DNA of 64,000 nucleotides, taken from NCBI GenBank assembly GCA_019113845.1, contig DXGQ01000010.1, positions 1-64,000 on the forward strand. Direction: 5' to 3'. The position numbers and the translations under genes are program-made. The notes beneath the pieces were generated by a model that saw only the letters and a program-made list of their open reading frames with translations, was not told where the DNA came from and searched no databases. Of the stretch, positions 27,648 through 35,676 are shown in pieces. How positions within the stretch are numbered: position 1 is the stretch's first letter; every line of letters starts with the position of its first letter. Source of the stretch: Candidatus Anaerobutyricum avicola. Lineage in GTDB: Bacteria > Bacillota > Clostridia > Lachnospirales > Lachnospiraceae.

Positions 27648-27923
27648 ATGATGAAAAAGACGATTATCACTGTACTGGGCAAAGATTCCGTGGGAATCAT
27701 CGCAAAGGTATGTACGTATCTGGCAAATAATAAGATCAATATCCTGGATATCAATCAGACGATCACCGGAGGATATTTTAACATGATGATGATAGTGGAG
27801 TCCGATGAGATTCACAAGACATTTCCGGATATGGCCATGGAACTGGAACAGATCGGGGAAGAGATCGGCGTGCGGATTCAGGCACAGCACGCAGAGATCT
27901 TTGAGATGATGCACCGCATCTGA
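27648..27923 (+). CDS. ACT domain-containing protein (UPF0237)
   Basis: The 91-residue protein is a single ACT domain ([27 protein letters not shown], with NILDINQTI). Such domains bind amino acids or other small ligands. It is the UPF0237 type, related to GcvR, that nearly always precedes a UPF0210 gene, as here. Two ATGs lie side by side (27648 and 27651) after AGGAAAGGA. The conserved two-hairpin element lies directly in front of the ribosome-binding site. Confidence 0.92.
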   Translation: MMKKTIITVLGKDSVGIIAKVCTYLANNKINILDINQTITGGYFNMMMIVESDEIHKTFPDMAMELEQIGEEIGVRIQAQHAEIFEMMHRI

Positions 27924-28012
27924 TACAGATTGGGCCGGAATGGCTGTGCGGACGGCAGGCAGAAGAACGTCTGCCGCAGGCGGCTGTGACCGGAGGTCAA
28001 AGGGAGGATATT

Positions 28013-29377
28013 ATGCTGAATATAAATGAGGTTATCGAAACCAATAAGATGATTCACGAGATGAATCTGGATGTCCGCACGATCACCATGGGTATCAGCC
28101 TGCTGGACTGCGTGGGCGATGATGTGGAGCAGGTCTGTGATAATATCCACAGAAAGATCATCTCCAAGGCAGAAAACCTGGTGCAGGTAGGAAATGAGAT
28201 CGAGAGAGAGTTCGGGATCCCGGTCGTCAACAAACGGATCTCTGTGACGCCGATCGCTCTGGTTGGCGGACGATGCTGCAGAGGACCGGAGGATTTTGTC
28301 CGCATTGCCAGGGAGTTGGACCGCTGCGCCCGCGAGGTGGGCGTGAACTTTATCGGAGGATATTCCGCTCTGGTCAATAAGGGCATGACGCAGGCGGACG
28401 AGTATCTGCTTTCCTCCATACCGGAGGCGCTGGCGGTGACAGAGCGGGTGTGCAGTTCTGTCAATGTGGGTTCCACGAAGACCGGCATCAATATGGATGC
28501 GGTAAAACGGCTGGGAGAGATCATCCTGGAGACGGCAGAGCGCACAAAGAACCAGGATGGCATCGGCAACGCGAAGTTTGTCGTATTTACCAACGCGCCG
28601 GATGATAATCCGTTTATGGCAGGAGCTTTTCACGGTGTGACCGAGGCAGACTGCATCATCAATGTCGGCGTCAGCGGTCCGGGTGTGGTAAAACGGGCGA
28701 TCGAGCAGGTGCGCGGAGAGAACTTCGAGGTGCTCTGCGAGACGATCAAAAAGACCGCTTTCAAGGTAACCCGTGTAGGACAGCTGGTAGCCAAGGAGGC
28801 ATCCCGCCGTCTCAACGTACCGTTTGGCATTATCGACCTTTCGCTGGCTCCGACGCCGGCCATCGGGGACAGTGTCGGTGAGATTCTGGAGGAGATCGGT
28901 CTGGAGTATGCGGGAGCGCCGGGAACGACAGCGGCGCTGGCACTTCTCAACGATCAGGTAAAAAAGGGAGGCGTCATGGCATCTTCCTATGTGGGAGGTT
29001 TGAGCGGCGCATTTATCCCGGTCAGTGAAGACCAGAGAATGATCGATGCGGTGGAGGCCGGTGCGCTTACTCTGGAAAAACTGGAGGCCATGACCTGTGT
29101 CTGCTCCGTGGGTCTTGATATGATCGCAATCCCGGGAGACACCAGCGCTTCTACTATTTCCGGCATCATCGCCGATGAGATGGCTCTCGGTATGGTGAAT
29201 CAGAAAACAACAGCGGTCCGTATTATTCCGGTGATCGGCAAGAAGGTGGGAGACACGGTGGAGTTCGGCGGTCTTCTCGGTTATGCGCCGATCATGCCGG
29301 TCAATCCGTTCAGCTGTGAGGCGTTTATCAGCCGCGGCGGAAGAATCCCGGCGCCGATCCACAGTTTTAAAAATTAG
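28013..29377 (+). CDS. UPF0210/DUF711 family protein
   Basis: The 454-residue protein is of the DUF711 (UPF0210) family, whose structure resembles pyruvate formate-lyase and ribonucleotide reductase barrels; its reaction is unknown. Typical segments are [42 protein letters not shown] and [14 protein letters not shown]. The ATG at 28013 has GGGAGG six bases upstream. It forms the usual pair with the ACT protein before it and ends at a clear terminator. Confidence 0.93.
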   Translation: MLNINEVIETNKMIHEMNLDVRTITMGISLLDCVGDDVEQVCDNIHRKIISKAENLVQVGNEIEREFGIPVVNKRISVTPIALVGGRCCRGPEDFVRIARELDRCAREVGVNFIGGYSALVNKGMTQADEYLLSSIPEALAVTERVCSSVNVGSTKTGINMDAVKRLGEIILETAERTKNQDGIGNAKFVVFTNAPDDNPFMAGAFHGVTEADCIINVGVSGPGVVKRAIEQVRGENFEVLCETIKKTAFKVTRVGQLVAKEASRRLNVPFGIIDLSLAPTPAIGDSVGEILEEIGLEYAGAPGTTAALALLNDQVKKGGVMASSYVGGLSGAFIPVSEDQRMIDAVEAGALTLEKLEAMTCVCSVGLDMIAIPGDTSASTISGIIADEMALGMVNQKTTAVRIIPVIGKKVGDTVEFGGLLGYAPIMPVNPFSCEAFISRGGRIPAPIHSFKN

Positions 29378-29423
29378 TGTGAGACATTTGCTGTTATATA
29401 AAGAATTGGTTTACATAAGGGTG

Positions 29424-29458
29424 ATGAGACTGCTGTTTCGGCAGTCTCATATTTTTTT
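29424..29458 (+). terminator. Rho-independent terminator after UPF0210
   Basis: ATGAGACTGC (29424-29433) pairs with GCAGTCTCAT (29441-29450) around TGTTTCG, followed by a run of seven T. Confidence 0.9.
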
Positions 29459-29506
29459 GCCGTATTTCATAGATATAAGTGAAAAGGATAAAAGGAGAAA
29501 GCGGCG

Positions 29507-29740
29507 ATGGAGGAAAGAGAATATCTGCCTTACGGAGCTTTTTTTCGTGTGCGGCTTTTGCTGTGCTGTCTTCTGTTTCTGTGCTTCGTGTTTGCGGAAA
29601 ATCGATTGCTCACACCGGAGAGAACAGAGAAAATCTATACCGTTATGGAACAGAATGTACCGCCGGAAGAATGGATGCAATATACAAAAGATATGTTTGG
29701 CTGGCTGGAAGAGGGAAAAAGAGGGGAAAATGAAAAATAA
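29507..29740 (+). CDS. Small membrane or secreted protein of unknown function
   Basis: The 77-residue product is not recognised. It has one strongly hydrophobic segment near the N-terminus (VRLLLCCLLFLCFVFA), which could be a signal peptide or anchor, followed by a polar tail (EKIYTVMEQNVPPEEW, MFGWLEEG). AAAGGAG lies nine bases before the ATG. It stands alone after the terminator. The site and hydrophobic start argue that it is real; no homologue is named. Confidence 0.55.
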   Translation: MEEREYLPYGAFFRVRLLLCCLLFLCFVFAENRLLTPERTEKIYTVMEQNVPPEEWMQYTKDMFGWLEEGKRGENEK

Positions 29741-29919
29741 AAGTGCAAAAAAGCAAAACTTTTGCAAGAAGTTATTGCCATAATAGAAAAAAAGATATAA
29801 AATACTAATAAAACTTATTAAGTATTTTGCCGGTATGTGATATTTTATAAAATATTACATGATTCCTTTTCTTTACTACAATCCCTGCCAATGATAATCA
29901 TATTTCAGGAGGTGTGCTG

Positions 29920-30279
29920 ATGTACGCATTTTTTAAGAAAAAAATAAAACCGGGATGGTGGAAGAATCCCGATTTCTATATTACGTTGTCTTTTTTATCG
30001 TATTTTCTGTTTTTATTATTGTTTTTGTTTGCTCCTCAGATCGTATCCTTTTTCCGAATGAAAGTGATTGTGATACAGATTTTTGCCATAGTCTTTCTGC
30101 TGGGAGGCGCCCTCTGCTCCGGCGCTGCGAACTGGCTGACTCTGGGGTGTGAATTATATCCCGGATGGTACATGGAGGAGCCGACAGAGGAAGTACTCGC
30201 CGAGCTGGATGCGATGCTGGAGAAGCGCAGAAATGAGCTCATGGAGGCAAAGCAGAAGAACGAGGATAATGCGGTTTAA
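29920..30279 (+). CDS. Hypothetical protein with two membrane segments
   Basis: The 119-residue product has a basic N-terminus (FFKKKIKPGWWKNPDF), two membrane segments (about 23-42 and 50-72), and a charged helical tail. AGGAGG lies seven bases before ATG 29920. The 180 bases in front are AT-rich and hold no gene. The consensus promoter of the esterase starts eight bases after its stop. The function is unknown. Confidence 0.6.
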   Translation: MYAFFKKKIKPGWWKNPDFYITLSFLSYFLFLLLFLFAPQIVSFFRMKVIVIQIFAIVFLLGGALCSGAANWLTLGCELYPGWYMEEPTEEVLAELDAMLEKRRNELMEAKQKNEDNAV

Positions 30280-30287
30280 AATCAAAA

Positions 30288-30316
30288 TTGACATAGAAAA
30301 AAATGATACGTATAAT
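30288..30316 (+). promoter_or_regulatory. Perfect-consensus sigma-A promoter of the esterase gene
   Basis: TTGACA (30288-30293), a 17-base spacer, and TATAAT (30311-30316). Every hexamer position matches the consensus. Confidence 0.9.
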
Positions 30317-30330
30317 AGAATCCGTATACG

Positions 30331-30372
30331 GAAGATCTGCCGGAGGATGCCTGGCGAGGCCGGCAGATCTTC
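30331..30372 (+). other. Long hairpin at the 5' end of the esterase mRNA
   Basis: GAAGATCTGCCGG (30331-30343) and CCGGCAGATCTTC (30360-30372) form a perfect 13-bp stem with a 16-base loop. It starts about 8 bases after the expected transcription start and has no U-run, so it may stabilise or regulate the message. Confidence 0.7.
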
Positions 30373-30416
30373 TGCGTTTCTATGGTTTATACAGGAAGCA
30401 GAAAGGGGAAAGGGAT

Positions 30417-31973
30417 ATGTTTATCTGCAGAGAAGATTATCCGGTGGCTGATACAAAATACGGAAAAGTGAGAGGGTTTTATCTGGACGGCTGTTTTATA
30501 TTTCAGGGCATCAAGTATGCCGACGCAAAGCGATTTCATATGCCACAGGAGCCGGAATCCTGGGAGGGAGTGAAGGACGCGCTTTCCTACGGTTATGTGG
30601 CACAGATCATGAAAAAGCCGGTGCCGAACAATGAGATCATGGTGCCGCACCGGTACTGGCCGTCCAGCGAGGACTGTCAATATCTGAATATCTGGTCGCC
30701 GTCCATGGAAAAAGACGCAAAAAAACCGGTGATGGTCTGGCTGCACGGGGGAGCGTTCGATGACGGTTCCTCCATCGAGCAGGTGGCCTATGAGGGAAAG
30801 AATCTGAGCATGGCAGAGGATGTGGTCGTGGTTTCCGTCAATCACCGTCTGAACATTCTTGGCTACTGGGATTTGTCCGAAGTCGATGAAGACTACTGGA
30901 ATACCGGCAACCTCGGCAACGCCGATCTGACGGCGGCGCTTCGCTGGATTCACGACAACATCGCCGTTTTTGGCGGCGACCCGGATAATGTCACCCTGTT
31001 CGGACAGTCCGGTGGCGGCATGAAAGTTCTGACGCTCATGCAGACGCCGGAAGCAAACACGCTCTTCCAGAAAGGCATCGTGCAAAGCGGTGTGATCGCA
31101 AACATGTTCAATCAGGATAAAAAGGTCAATCACGCCTTTGTCGAAAAGCTCCGGGAAAGGGGCATTGCGGACAAAGAGACACTGGAGACGATGCCGTATC
31201 GCCGTCTGGTGGAAGAATATCAGAAGATTGAGGAGGAGCTTACCTCGGAAGGCTACGAGGTCACCCGCTGTCCGATAGAAAATGCATACTATCTCGGCAA
31301 TCCGCTGGAACATGGATTCTGTGAGAGAGCAAAAGAGATCCCTTTGCTCGTCGGCAGCGTCTTTGGCGAGTTTGACTTTGATCACGGTATTAACGGCAAA
31401 GAAGATTATTCCGAAGAGGCGATCCGCCAGATGCTGGAGGCGCAGCTTGGCGACGGGGCAGAAGCCTTGTCAGAGCTCTTTAAAGAAACGTACCCGGACA
31501 AGCATATCCTTGACCTGTTGTCTCTGGATAACTTCATCCGTTCCACGGAGATCGATCTGATCAAAGAGCGGTGTAAGTCTGACAAGAGCGATACGTATTC
31601 TTTCCTGTTTACATACAATTTTGCTCTGGACGGGGGCAAGACAGCATGGCATTGCTGCGAGATTCCGTTTGTCTTCCACAACATAGAAAAAGTTCCGGTC
31701 TGCAACGATTCGGAGGAAACAAAGATATTGGAAAAACAGATGAGCTTTGCCTGGGCGCAGTTTGCCCGTACCGGAAAGCCGGAACTTGGCGTTCCCTCTC
31801 CGGGAGAGACGAAGGTGCCGCAGTGGACGGCGTGCGCACCGGGCAAAGAGAATGTTATGGTCTTTGACCGGACATGTCAGGTGCGGACGAATTTTGACCA
31901 TGAACTGATCGCGCTTCACGAGCAGTACTTCGATGGTTCTTCCCGGCTGAAAGCAGACAATGTACAGCATTAA
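30417..31973 (+). CDS. Type B carboxylesterase
   Basis: The 518-residue protein is an alpha/beta hydrolase of the carboxylesterase type B family. It shows the oxyanion-hole motif MVWLHGGAFDDGSS, the serine elbow GQSGGGMK, the family-typical FAEVDF-like GEFDFDHG and the His region WHCCEIPFVFHN. No signal peptide is present, so it should be cytoplasmic. The ATG at 30417 follows GAAAGGGGAAAGGG. It is probably monocistronic. The natural ester is unknown. Confidence 0.9.
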   Translation: MFICREDYPVADTKYGKVRGFYLDGCFIFQGIKYADAKRFHMPQEPESWEGVKDALSYGYVAQIMKKPVPNNEIMVPHRYWPSSEDCQYLNIWSPSMEKDAKKPVMVWLHGGAFDDGSSIEQVAYEGKNLSMAEDVVVVSVNHRLNILGYWDLSEVDEDYWNTGNLGNADLTAALRWIHDNIAVFGGDPDNVTLFGQSGGGMKVLTLMQTPEANTLFQKGIVQSGVIANMFNQDKKVNHAFVEKLRERGIADKETLETMPYRRLVEEYQKIEEELTSEGYEVTRCPIENAYYLGNPLEHGFCERAKEIPLLVGSVFGEFDFDHGINGKEDYSEEAIRQMLEAQLGDGAEALSELFKETYPDKHILDLLSLDNFIRSTEIDLIKERCKSDKSDTYSFLFTYNFALDGGKTAWHCCEIPFVFHNIEKVPVCNDSEETKILEKQMSFAWAQFARTGKPELGVPSPGETKVPQWTACAPGKENVMVFDRTCQVRTNFDHELIALHEQYFDGSSRLKADNVQH

Positions 31974-32027
31974 GCGGCAGGCAATACAAGGCTTCTAAGT
32001 CTTTTTCAGGGAAACAGAGACGGATTT

Positions 32028-32075
32028 GCCGCGCTACCTGCGGTTGCAACCCCAGGTAGCGCGGCTGCAACCGCA
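32028..32075 (+). repeat. Interlocked inverted repeats after the esterase gene
   Basis: A 13-bp perfect inverted repeat (32028-32040 with 32053-32065) has in its loop an element, CGGTTGCA (32041-32048), that is complementary to the bases just after the repeat (TGCAACCG, 32066-32073). The order is A-B-A'-B', so the two helices exclude each other or form a knot. No U-run follows. Confidence 0.7.
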
Positions 32076-32129
32076 AAGTGGTGGTCAAACATGATGAAAA
32101 ACGGTAAGGTATAAGGGAAAGGAGAAGCC

Positions 32130-33035
32130 ATGACATTTGGTGAAAAATTACAGAGACTTCGGAAGGAGGCGGGACTTTCCCAGGAGGAACTGGCAGGACA
32201 GCTGCATGTCTCCCGGCAGGCGGTGAGCAAGTGGGAGAGAAATGAGAGCTATCCGGAGACAGAAAAATTGATACGGATGGGAACGCTTTTCGGCGTTACG
32301 CTGGATGAACTTCTGCAGGAGACAAGAGAACTGGGAAAAAATGCCGGGTCGACAGAGGTGACAGAAGAAAGAGAAGAGGAGCTCTCGATGGTGAACCGGC
32401 AAGTGGAAGGGGAGTCTTCGATGGTGAACGGACAAGTGGAAGAGAAGCCTCCGACGGTGAATCGACAAGAAAACGAGTCGTCTCAGACCGAGTGTCGGGA
32501 ATCCGGAAAGATCTGTCTGACGGTCAGCCTGGCATCCGCCGAGGACTTTCTTACTCTGCAAAAGAAGAAGACAGAGAGGACGGCGGTCGCCGCCGGGGTG
32601 ATGTTGGGCAGTCTGGCGTTTTCATTTCTTGATGCTGATCTTGGCGTGATACTATTTCTTCTCTGCTTCATTGCCGGAATGGTGCTCGTCTTTTCGGTCC
32701 GGTTTATGGATGATCCCTACCAGAGATTGTGGAATGTGCCGCTTCGCTTGGAGTCTGAGACCCGGGAGAAGATCAGAAAAGAGTACGAGGAGAGAAAGGG
32801 AAGAAATACTTTCTGGAATCTGATCGGCATTATCCTGATCGCGGCAGGACTTTTGATCTGTCCTTTGCTTATCCCGGCAGAGCAGGAGCCTTTTGATACG
32901 ATTGTCATGGGAGCCGGCATGATCCTGGCCGGTGCGGGCGTATATTTCTGTGCCTGCATGAGCGGATGGCGGCGGGCGTACCAGCTTCTTCTTTTCAATG
33001 AAAATTTTCACAATCGGAAAGGAAAGAGAAGATGA
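32130..33035 (+). CDS. XRE-family regulator with membrane-embedded C-terminus
   Basis: The 301-residue protein has a classical HTH_3 domain (1-62; LRKEAGLSQEELAGQLHVSRQAVSKWERN), a linker containing three 11-residue repeats (VNRQVEGESS-like) and a C-terminal half with about four membrane segments in two hairpins (about 150-190 and 228-280). Such membrane-tied XRE proteins are common in Firmicutes and may sense envelope conditions. AAGGAGAAGCC precedes the ATG. Its end overlaps the lipoprotein gene by four bases, so the two are a functional pair. Confidence 0.82.
   Translation: MTFGEKLQRLRKEAGLSQEELAGQLHVSRQAVSKWERNESYPETEKLIRMGTLFGVTLDELLQETRELGKNAGSTEVTEEREEELSMVNRQVEGESSMVNGQVEEKPPTVNRQENESSQTECRESGKICLTVSLASAEDFLTLQKKKTERTAVAAGVMLGSLAFSFLDADLGVILFLLCFIAGMVLVFSVRFMDDPYQRLWNVPLRLESETREKIRKEYEERKGRNTFWNLIGIILIAAGLLICPLLIPAEQEPFDTIVMGAGMILAGAGVYFCACMSGWRRAYQLLLFNENFHNRKGKRR
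32385..32483 (+). repeat. Three tandem 33-bp repeats in the XRE gene
   Basis: Units start at 32385, 32418 and 32451. Units 1 and 2 differ at few positions; unit 3 is more diverged. They encode the linker repeats between the HTH and the membrane part. Confidence 0.75.
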
Positions 33036-33574
33036 AAAAGAAGATCGTATTTTTATTGACCATCAGTATGCTGGTGACCGGCAGTATCGCAAGCGGATGC
33101 GCCAGACAGGAAATGCATCCGGAACAGGCAACAGAAAGTCAGAGCGGCGAAGAAAATATCTCCGAATATCTGGGAGATATTTCTAAAACCCAGAAAATTG
33201 TGGTGATTCCGGGGGAAGCAGAAGATGCGGCGTCACAAGACGCTAAAAAGGAAACGGAGATCACGGACGAAAACGAAGTGTGGGAATTTACCGACAAAAT
33301 CACGGAGCAGGTGTCAGAGTGGAAACCGGGCAGCCTGCCGGAAAATGCAGTTCCGGCGGGAACCTTTGTCTTTTATTCGCAGGAGACATTAAAACTGGGG
33401 CAAAAGCCAGAAGATCGCCGGTATGTAGAGCAAGCTGCGCTGACGGTCTATGAGGGAATCCCTTATGTGACCATAAAAATAGACTCTAAGGCAGACTTTG
33501 TGCCCGATCTCTCCCTCGATATGGAATTGCCGCAGGAAACGGCAGATTATTTGGCCGGATATTTTGCCGGGTGA
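33032..33574 (+). CDS. Putative lipoprotein of unknown function
   Basis: The 180-residue product begins with a lipoprotein signal (MKKKIVFLLTISMLVTGS and lipobox IASGC, Cys 23), so it should be anchored on the outer face of the membrane. An acidic, poorly ordered stretch follows (about 30-90), then a compact C-terminal part (WKPGSLPENAVPAGTF, AALTVYEGIPYVTI). No family is recognised. It overlaps the membrane-bound XRE regulator by ATGA, so it may be a surface partner for that sensor. Confidence 0.65.
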   Translation: MKKKIVFLLTISMLVTGSIASGCARQEMHPEQATESQSGEENISEYLGDISKTQKIVVIPGEAEDAASQDAKKETEITDENEVWEFTDKITEQVSEWKPGSLPENAVPAGTFVFYSQETLKLGQKPEDRRYVEQAALTVYEGIPYVTIKIDSKADFVPDLSLDMELPQETADYLAGYFAG

Positions 33575-33643
33575 GGATATAAATTCTGATGCGAACGAAA
33601 ATGACATGACTGGAAAACTTACGGAAACCACACGGCAGCAAAG

Positions 33644-33677
33644 AAGGGTTCTGCTCTATACGGAGTGGAACCCTTTT
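33644..33677 (+). terminator. Terminator of the XRE-lipoprotein operon
   Basis: AAGGGTTC (33644-33651) pairs with GAACCCTT (33668-33675), followed by TTTTCC. The hairpin reaches into the 3' end of the convergent yitT gene. Confidence 0.65.
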
Positions 33678-34498
33678 CCGATGATCTCGCTTGTGTTGGA
33701 TATGAGAAGAAATGCATCCGGGGCATTTCTTTTTATGTAGTTTCTGAGCTTGACCGCTTCCACGCGGTTCAGCGCGGTCATGATGATGAATTTATCCTGT
33801 CCCGTAAAAGCGCCTTTGGCGTTTACGATGGTCGCGCCGCGATGCAGGGTCTGTTCGATGAAATCGCAGATCGGCTCCGGGTCGGAGCAGACGATATTAA
33901 AATACTTGGACAGGTTCAGACTCTCGATAAAACCGTCGATCATAAAGGAGCGGACGGCAAGTCCCACGAAAGAATATAACCCGGTCTTGATATCGAAGAT
34001 GAAGCATCCGGCGAGGGTGATCAAAAAGTCTGACGCCATCAACGCGCTGCCGATATCGAAGCTCGTGTATTTCTTTACGATCATGGCGATGACATCCGTC
34101 CCGCCGCTGGAAGCGCCCACGTTAAAAAGGATGGCGGAACCAACGGACGGCAGAGCGATGGCAAACACCAGCTCCAGCATCGGCTCATCGGTGAGCGGCG
34201 CTGACAGGGGATAAATCCGCTCCAATGCGGATAGGGCGACGGATAAAAGAATGGTACAGTATGCCGTCTTGGCGGCAAATCCTTTCCCCAGCACAACGAG
34301 TCCCAGAATTAAGAGCAGGATATTGGCAAGGAAAGAAAAGTCACTGGCGGAGATCAGACCGGTTTTGGCGACCAGAACGGCCAGACCGGTGATACCGCCG
34401 AAAGTGAAATTGTTCGGAAACTTGAAAAAATAAATACCTGCAGCCATCACGATGGTGCTTACGGTCAGCAGCATAAAATATTTGATCTTCAGTTTCAT
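33656..34498 (-). CDS. YitT family membrane protein
   Basis: The 280-residue protein has the YitT membrane domain with about five to six segments (1-190; GGITGLAVL, NVGASSGGTDVIAMIVKKYT) and a C-terminal cytoplasmic DUF2179 domain (about 205-280; TIVNAKGAFTGQDKFIIMTAL). These proteins are thought to be transporters of unknown substrate. The ATG at 34498 has GAGGAG just upstream. It is preceded by a promoter, a roughly 127-base leader and a terminator, so expression is probably controlled by premature termination. Confidence 0.9.
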   Translation of the reverse strand: MKLKIKYFMLLTVSTIVMAAGIYFFKFPNNFTFGGITGLAVLVAKTGLISASDFSFLANILLLILGLVVLGKGFAAKTAYCTILLSVALSALERIYPLSAPLTDEPMLELVFAIALPSVGSAILFNVGASSGGTDVIAMIVKKYTSFDIGSALMASDFLITLAGCFIFDIKTGLYSFVGLAVRSFMIDGFIESLNLSKYFNIVCSDPEPICDFIEQTLHRGATIVNAKGAFTGQDKFIIMTALNRVEAVKLRNYIKRNAPDAFLLISNTSEIIGKGFHSV

Positions 34499-34513
34499 GA
34501 CGTTCTCCTCTGT

Positions 34514-34541
34514 AAAAAAATAGACCAGTCAGCGACTGGTC
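34514..34541 (-). terminator. Terminator inside the yitT leader
   Basis: An 8-bp perfect stem with a 3-base loop followed on the minus strand by UA and a run of seven U, only 16 bases before the yitT start codon. Confidence 0.8.
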
Positions 34542-34606
34542 ATACTCTTTCATCAATTGCCTGGGAGCGATGCCAACACATGACATTTACCTAGATGACG
34601 GCGCTG
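34514..34606 (-). promoter_or_regulatory. Candidate riboswitch/attenuator leader of yitT
   Basis: Reading on the minus strand, a terminator hairpin (GACCAGTC/GACTGGTC, 34523-34541, then seven U) ends just before the yitT ribosome-binding site. The 5' arm of this terminator with its flanks (34530-34543) can instead pair with 34595-34606 (5 bp, a 2x4 internal loop, 5 bp), enclosing about 50 bases that could be a ligand-binding domain. The two states exclude each other. It does not match any riboswitch consensus I can recall. Confidence 0.6.
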
Positions 34607-34632
34607 GAACAGGACTTACTGTTGTTATAATC

Positions 34633-34661
34633 ATAATAGCACTGTAAAGTGGGAATGTCAA
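34633..34661 (-). promoter_or_regulatory. Promoter of yitT
   Basis: On the minus strand TTGACA (34656-34661), a 17-base spacer and TATTAT (34633-34638). Transcription should begin near 34626. Confidence 0.8.
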
Positions 34662-34721
34662 CGCATTTTTGAAAACTTTAAAAAAATATTTTTCAGCCAT
34701 ACTTTGCGGTTTTTTGTATAT

Positions 34722-35450
34722 TTACAGCCGCGGCACAGTGAGCGGAAAATCAAAAATATATTTTAAGATGCCGGCTTTTCGCAGCATCCCGAGTTCTTTT
34801 GCGTACTGCCCGGTCTGCTCCTGAGAGTAGAGCAGGTTGGCAAAGATATCCGCCACCTGGATGAGCCGGTTGTCCGCGGAGTCAAAGTAAGTCACGCTGA
34901 AATGTCCGCGGGCGGTGCCGCCCACGACCAGCTCCGTATTCAGATAATTCTCCAGGAAATGTCTTGCTTCTTTCTTCTCATTGCGCTCGTCGAGCTGCAG
35001 ATGGCAGTCTTCGTCCGGCAGCAGCCCCGTCCGGATAAAATGTTCCAGCGCCAGCCGGACAGAATAGTTAAAAATGCGGGCGCTGTTTTCAAATAAATGG
35101 GACTTAAGCTCATGGTTGGCCACCCGTATATAGTAGATTTCAAAATATTTGCTGCGGGTAAAATAGTCCACAAACCGAAGCTTCATATCCCGGTCAAACT
35201 GCACCCCTTTCAGCTCCCGGAACTTGCCGTTTCGGAACATCTTGCCGCCGGTCTTTAAAACCTTTCCCGTATGCGGTTCTGTCTTATCTTCATCCAGTTC
35301 CAGAAGGCGGGCATAATTGGCGGACACAAATCGTTTGAATGACTTGGACAGTCTGTCAATATCCAGCACATGAATCATGGCGATGATGAAATGGTGATTC
35401 GGTGCGGCGTGCCTGTCGATGGAGCCGGACTCGTCAATGTATATATTCAT
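34722..35450 (-). CDS. DUF3800 domain-containing protein
   Basis: The 242-residue protein starts with MNIYIDESGSI and contains NRLIQVADIFANLLY near the C-terminus, the acidic motifs of the DUF3800 family, which has an RNase H-like fold. Its biochemical role is not established; family members often lie in mobile or defence regions. The ATG at 35450 is favoured because the family begins there; in-frame starts at 35489 and 35492 have no site. It stands alone; a pair of nested inverted repeats lies 56-108 bases upstream of the start. Confidence 0.82.
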   Translation of the reverse strand: MNIYIDESGSIDRHAAPNHHFIIAMIHVLDIDRLSKSFKRFVSANYARLLELDEDKTEPHTGKVLKTGGKMFRNGKFRELKGVQFDRDMKLRFVDYFTRSKYFEIYYIRVANHELKSHLFENSARIFNYSVRLALEHFIRTGLLPDEDCHLQLDERNEKKEARHFLENYLNTELVVGGTARGHFSVTYFDSADNRLIQVADIFANLLYSQEQTGQYAKELGMLRKAGILKYIFDFPLTVPRL

Positions 35451-35505
35451 ATAGCTCTCTTTATCCTGTCTTTTATGTAAATATTTCATCAAAATGCTTT
35501 GTATG

Positions 35506-35558
35506 TCGGTACGACCACCTGCGCATAGTTTTTGCGCCTGCCTTTCTGATCGTACCGA
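35506..35558 (-). other. Nested inverted repeats upstream of the DUF3800 gene
   Basis: An outer 9-bp perfect repeat (TCGGTACGA 35506-35514 and TCGTACCGA 35550-35558) encloses an inner hairpin (GCGCA 35521-35525 and TGCGC 35533-35537). It looks like a structured RNA or DNA-binding element. Confidence 0.5.
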
Positions 35559-35676
35559 TTCCGTACATTTCTATGTTTACAGTATATAGCAATTGCCGCC
35601 GGCTGTCCATGTATTCTCTCCGATTTTCTCTGAAGCTGTGATCACTCATTACTGGCCATCATATGGAAAGTAACGA

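Noticed and set aside
27878-29362. 494-residue minus-strand open frame
   Set aside because: Antisense to the UPF0210 gene; no ribosome-binding site and no domain.
34499-34661. T-box or purine/SAM/TPP riboswitch upstream of yitT
   Set aside because: The TGGNACC T-box core and the conserved motifs of the common classes are missing.
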